Below, in pieces: positions 5,637 through 7,321 of a stretch of 7,321 bases of DNA. The stretch's first letter is position 1, and the number at the start of each line of letters is the position of its first letter. Source of the DNA: CAZFLM01 sp964519955 (GTDB lineage: Bacteria; Armatimonadota; Chthonomonadetes; Chthonomonadales; CAJBBX01); assembly GCA_964519955.1 (NCBI GenBank), contig CAZFLM010000155.1:1-7321 (forward strand), written 5' to 3'. A program made the position numbers and the translations under genes. A model generated the notes under the pieces. That model saw only the letters and a list, made by a program, of their open reading frames with translations. It was not told the DNA's origin and made no database searches.

Positions 5637-6215
5637 TAGGTCTCGCGGCGGCTCCATACCGCCCACGCCGGCCGGCAGTGGCTTCGCGTCATGCCCCAGG
5701 CGCGGAGGGACATAACCGCGCAGCAGCACCGGCACCGCGGCGTCGCCCGGCCACTCGCCTGGCCGCGTGTCCGGCTCCGCGCGCAGCTCGCCCCCGACAC
5801 TCGGTCGCGTGTGTGTCCTGCCGAGACACGATGCGCAGCAGTCGGTCCCAACGGTCTCCATGCCGCACCAGACGCAGCGCCGGATGCCCCGTGCGGCCGG
5901 GGCCGGTGCGGCCGCCGGCAGCACCGACACAGCGAGGCTGCCGCCCGATCCGCTCGCCTTGACCGTGTACTCCGCCCCCGAAGCCAGGTGGTACGTGCCC
6001 ACGAACTCGCCGCCGCCTCTCAACTCGCCGGCTGCGTTCCGATCGGGAAACGCCGCCGCCAGCATCGAGTGCAGCGCCACCTCGTCCGCCGCTGGCGCGT
6101 CCAGGTCGAAGTAGTGGCCGCCTGCTCTTGCCTTCGGCCGGCGACCGGCCGCCATGATCACAGAGTAACCGCCCGCACCGACTGCCTGCTGCAGCAACTC
6201 GTCCAGTGTCGCCAT
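5634..6215 (-). CDS. Diverged PilT-N-like domain plus zinc ribbon with the shared DAKP/PPREP-type tail
   Basis: A 193-residue paralogue of the next gene. The start MATLDELLQQAVGAGG is clearly the same domain, but the core has drifted. The (K/H)PG.PP segment is AAGRRP, the GPLS.DD helix is weakly kept, and the RAAF.LM strand is LAVSVLP. The zinc ribbon is intact: CVWC (114-117) and CASC (127-130) with the same nine-residue spacing, plus an extra Cys126. A linker at 131-168 contains PGDAAVPVLL, echoing PADAAVPSML in the neighbour. The tail (169-193) is the most diverged copy: PPRLGHDAKPLP, then a variable part, ending MEPPRDL. ATG 6215 has AGGAGG at 6223-6228, seven bases away. It starts 33 bp after the Uma2 gene's stop. 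It is probably the first tailed gene to be translated and an old paralogue; the function is unknown. Confidence 0.78.
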   Translation of the reverse strand: MATLDELLQQAVGAGGYSVIMAAGRRPKARAGGHYFDLDAPAADEVALHSMLAAAFPDRNAAGELRGGGEFVGTYHLASGAEYTVKASGSGGSLAVSVLPAAAPAPAARGIRRCVWCGMETVGTDCCASCLGRTHTRPSVGGELRAEPDTRPGEWPGDAAVPVLLRGYVPPRLGHDAKPLPAGVGGMEPPRDL

Positions 6216-6248
6216 CGCGTGACCTCCTGAGCCTGCCTGAGCCCTTCG

Positions 6249-6890
6249 TCACGATGCCGCGAGCAGCGCCTCCAGCGTCTGGCGCACTCGCGGGCGCTGT
6301 GGGTCAAACAACCAGTCCACCTCGATCGCGAAGCCTGGCACCGTCGCAAGCGCCAGTGTTCCGTCGATCAGCTCCTCCTCGGTGTAGCCTGCCTCTCCCT
6401 TACTCAGCACGCGCACTCGCCGGTTCTGCGGGTCGACGAACACGATCTCGGCCACACCCAGTGTGCGGTAGTCGGCCTCCAGCGCGATGACGTCGGCCCT
6501 GCGGTCGCCCGGAGAGCGGACCTCGATCACCAGATCCGGAGCAGCTAGCACGCCCTTCTGCGTGATGCGTTCGACGTGTGCGGCGCGAACGTACAGAATG
6601 TCCGGGAGCCGACCACGGAATTCCCCGATCTTGACGGGCGTGCGGGACCCCAGCACGACCCCGAGGTCGCGTTCCTCAACGTATCCGCCCAGGAGCTTCA
6701 CAAGCCACAGTTGCAGCAACTCATGATCGAGTTGGACCATGTCGCGCTCCACTACAGCACCATCGATGAGTTCGACGAGATCGTACTTGCCGCACATCCC
6801 GACGAACTCGTCGAACGTGACCGGCTGCTGCCAGACGTACTTGACGGCTTCCTCGCGGACGACCTCTCCCTCCGAAAGTGCCCTGGACAT
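6249..6890 (-). CDS. Uma2-family (DUF820) PD-(D/E)XK nuclease-like protein
   Basis: A 213-residue protein, the usual family size. It has the Uma2 layout. An N-terminal TFDEFVGMCGKYDLVELIDGAV (25-46 region) supplies the acidic helix and ELIDG strand. RLPDILYV (94-101) follows, then the core APDLVIEVRSPGDRR (117-131) with Asp119 and Glu123, and YRTLGVAEIVFVDPQNRRVRVL (141-162 region). Uma2 proteins are a restriction-endonuclease-like fold family found in large numbers in cyanobacteria and Chloroflexota. Their cellular role is poorly known and many copies are linked to mobile DNA. The lysine that usually sits four residues before the conserved Tyr is Leu137 here, so catalytic competence is uncertain. 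ATG 6890 has AGGGAG seven bases upstream and lies 19 bp after the ilvC stop, implying co-transcription. No shared tail is present. Confidence 0.9.
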   Translation of the reverse strand: MSRALSEGEVVREEAVKYVWQQPVTFDEFVGMCGKYDLVELIDGAVVERDMVQLDHELLQLWLVKLLGGYVEERDLGVVLGSRTPVKIGEFRGRLPDILYVRAAHVERITQKGVLAAPDLVIEVRSPGDRRADVIALEADYRTLGVAEIVFVDPQNRRVRVLSKGEAGYTEEELIDGTLALATVPGFAIEVDWLFDPQRPRVRQTLEALLAAS

Positions 6891-6909
6891 GGCACGCTCC
6901 CTGGTGGTG

Positions 6910-7321
6910 CTACTCCCGCACTTCGAGGTTGCGCATGCGCTGGGCCACCGCCTCGCTCTGCGCCTCCTCCACCTGCTGCTGCACGCTCGACTTCACCCAG
7001 CTCATCATGCCGCGCAGGCGCTTGCCGACTTCCTCGATCTGGTGCGTCTCGTCCTTGGCGACCAGCGCGCGGAACACGGGTCGGTTGGCGCGGTTCTCCA
7101 GGATCCACTCGCGCGCGAACTCGCCCTGCTGGATCTCCTTCAACACCTCGCGCATGCGCTGGCGCACGCCGTCGTCGATGAGGCGCGGGCCGCGGGTCAT
7201 GTCGCCGTACTGGGCGGTGTCCGAGATGGAGTAGCGCATCCCGGCGATGCCGGCCTCGTACATCAGGTCGACGATGAGCTTCAGCTCGTGCAGGCACTCG
7301 AAGTAGGCGATCTCGGGCTGG
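6910..7321 (-). CDS. ilvC: Ketol-acid reductoisomerase (NADP+), C-terminal part (runs off window)
   Basis: IlvC converts 2-acetolactate or 2-aceto-2-hydroxybutyrate to the dihydroxy acids of valine and isoleucine synthesis, using NADPH and two Mg2+. The visible 136 residues belong to the knotted C-terminal domain of a class I (short) enzyme. They begin QPEIAYFECLHELKLIVDLM, whose FEC and HEL glutamates are the family's second pair of metal ligands. MRYSISDTAQYGD follows, with the substrate-contacting Ser. The tail is a charged helical region ending LEVRE. The N-terminal Rossmann domain lies outside the window. From the position of the metal ligands the whole protein would be about 350 residues, within the normal range. 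The stop at 6910-6912 is followed after 19 bp by the Uma2 start, so the accessory genes begin directly at the end of ilvC. The identification is very secure. Confidence 0.96.
   Translation of the reverse strand, partial: QPEIAYFECLHELKLIVDLMYEAGIAGMRYSISDTAQYGDMTRGPRLIDDGVRQRMREVLKEIQQGEFAREWILENRANRPVFRALVAKDETHQIEEVGKRLRGMMSWVKSSVQQQVEEAQSEAVAQRMRNLEVRE

Noticed and set aside
3615..6215. CRISPR array or tandem-repeat locus, because similar strings recur at 3615, 3727, 3987, 5028 and 5634
   Set aside because: The recurrences are at gene ends, unevenly spaced, keep the reading frame and vary at synonymous positions, so they are coding tails and one duplication, not spacer-separated repeats.

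Overview
This GC-rich bacterial window is mostly read on the minus strand. It is a branched-chain amino acid (BCAA) biosynthesis locus broken up by accessory genes. The minus-strand order is ilvC (3' part, 7321-6910), Uma2-family nuclease-like gene (6890-6249), three paralogous genes with PilT-N-like domains (6215-3987), two one-membrane-segment miniproteins (3954-3727 and 3604-3389), leuA (3334-1787), then leuC (5' part, 460-1). Three genes on the opposite strand (550-1780) sit between leuA and leuC. The lineage cannot be fixed from the sequence. High GC, an Uma2 gene, a MazE-type antitoxin tail ending in TEWDDEEWTW and a two-hairpin interspersed repeat are together reminiscent of Chloroflexota, but this is a weak inference.

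Region 1-1786: the N-terminal third of LeuC, then a divergent plus-strand group. That group starts from a good sigma70-like promoter (TTGACC, 17 bp, TACTAT). It holds a 60-residue protein that looks like only the toxin-binding tail of a MazE-like antitoxin, and two tandem paralogous small membrane proteins sharing an LSWRA / GHWPR / DDPK loop and an EPGxRFxWWID C-terminus. The second ends 6 bp from the end of leuA, which it meets head-on.

Region 1787-3334: a complete 515-residue 2-isopropylmalate synthase with all expected catalytic motifs.

Region 3389-6890: the most unusual part. Four consecutive genes with different bodies end in the same 25-residue tail: PPR-x-G-(H/Y)-DAKP-(L/M)-P, four variable residues, then a block ending EPPREP or similar. 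One body is a membrane anchor, one is two copies of a domain resembling the N-terminal domain of PilT/PilB-type ATPases without any ATPase, and two are a single such domain followed by a CxxC-x9-CxxC zinc ribbon. Short gaps and stop codons that merge into the next gene's Shine-Dalgarno site indicate one co-transcribed cassette. A 90-bp two-hairpin element flanked by a 22-bp direct repeat lies between the last tailed gene and the next small gene.

Region 6910-7321: the C-terminal part of ketol-acid reductoisomerase, whose stop is 19 bp before the Uma2 start. The simplest reading is that the accessory cassette rides on transcription of the BCAA operon from ilvC towards leuA. Its function is unknown; a membrane-linked assembly joined by the shared tail is a hypothesis only.
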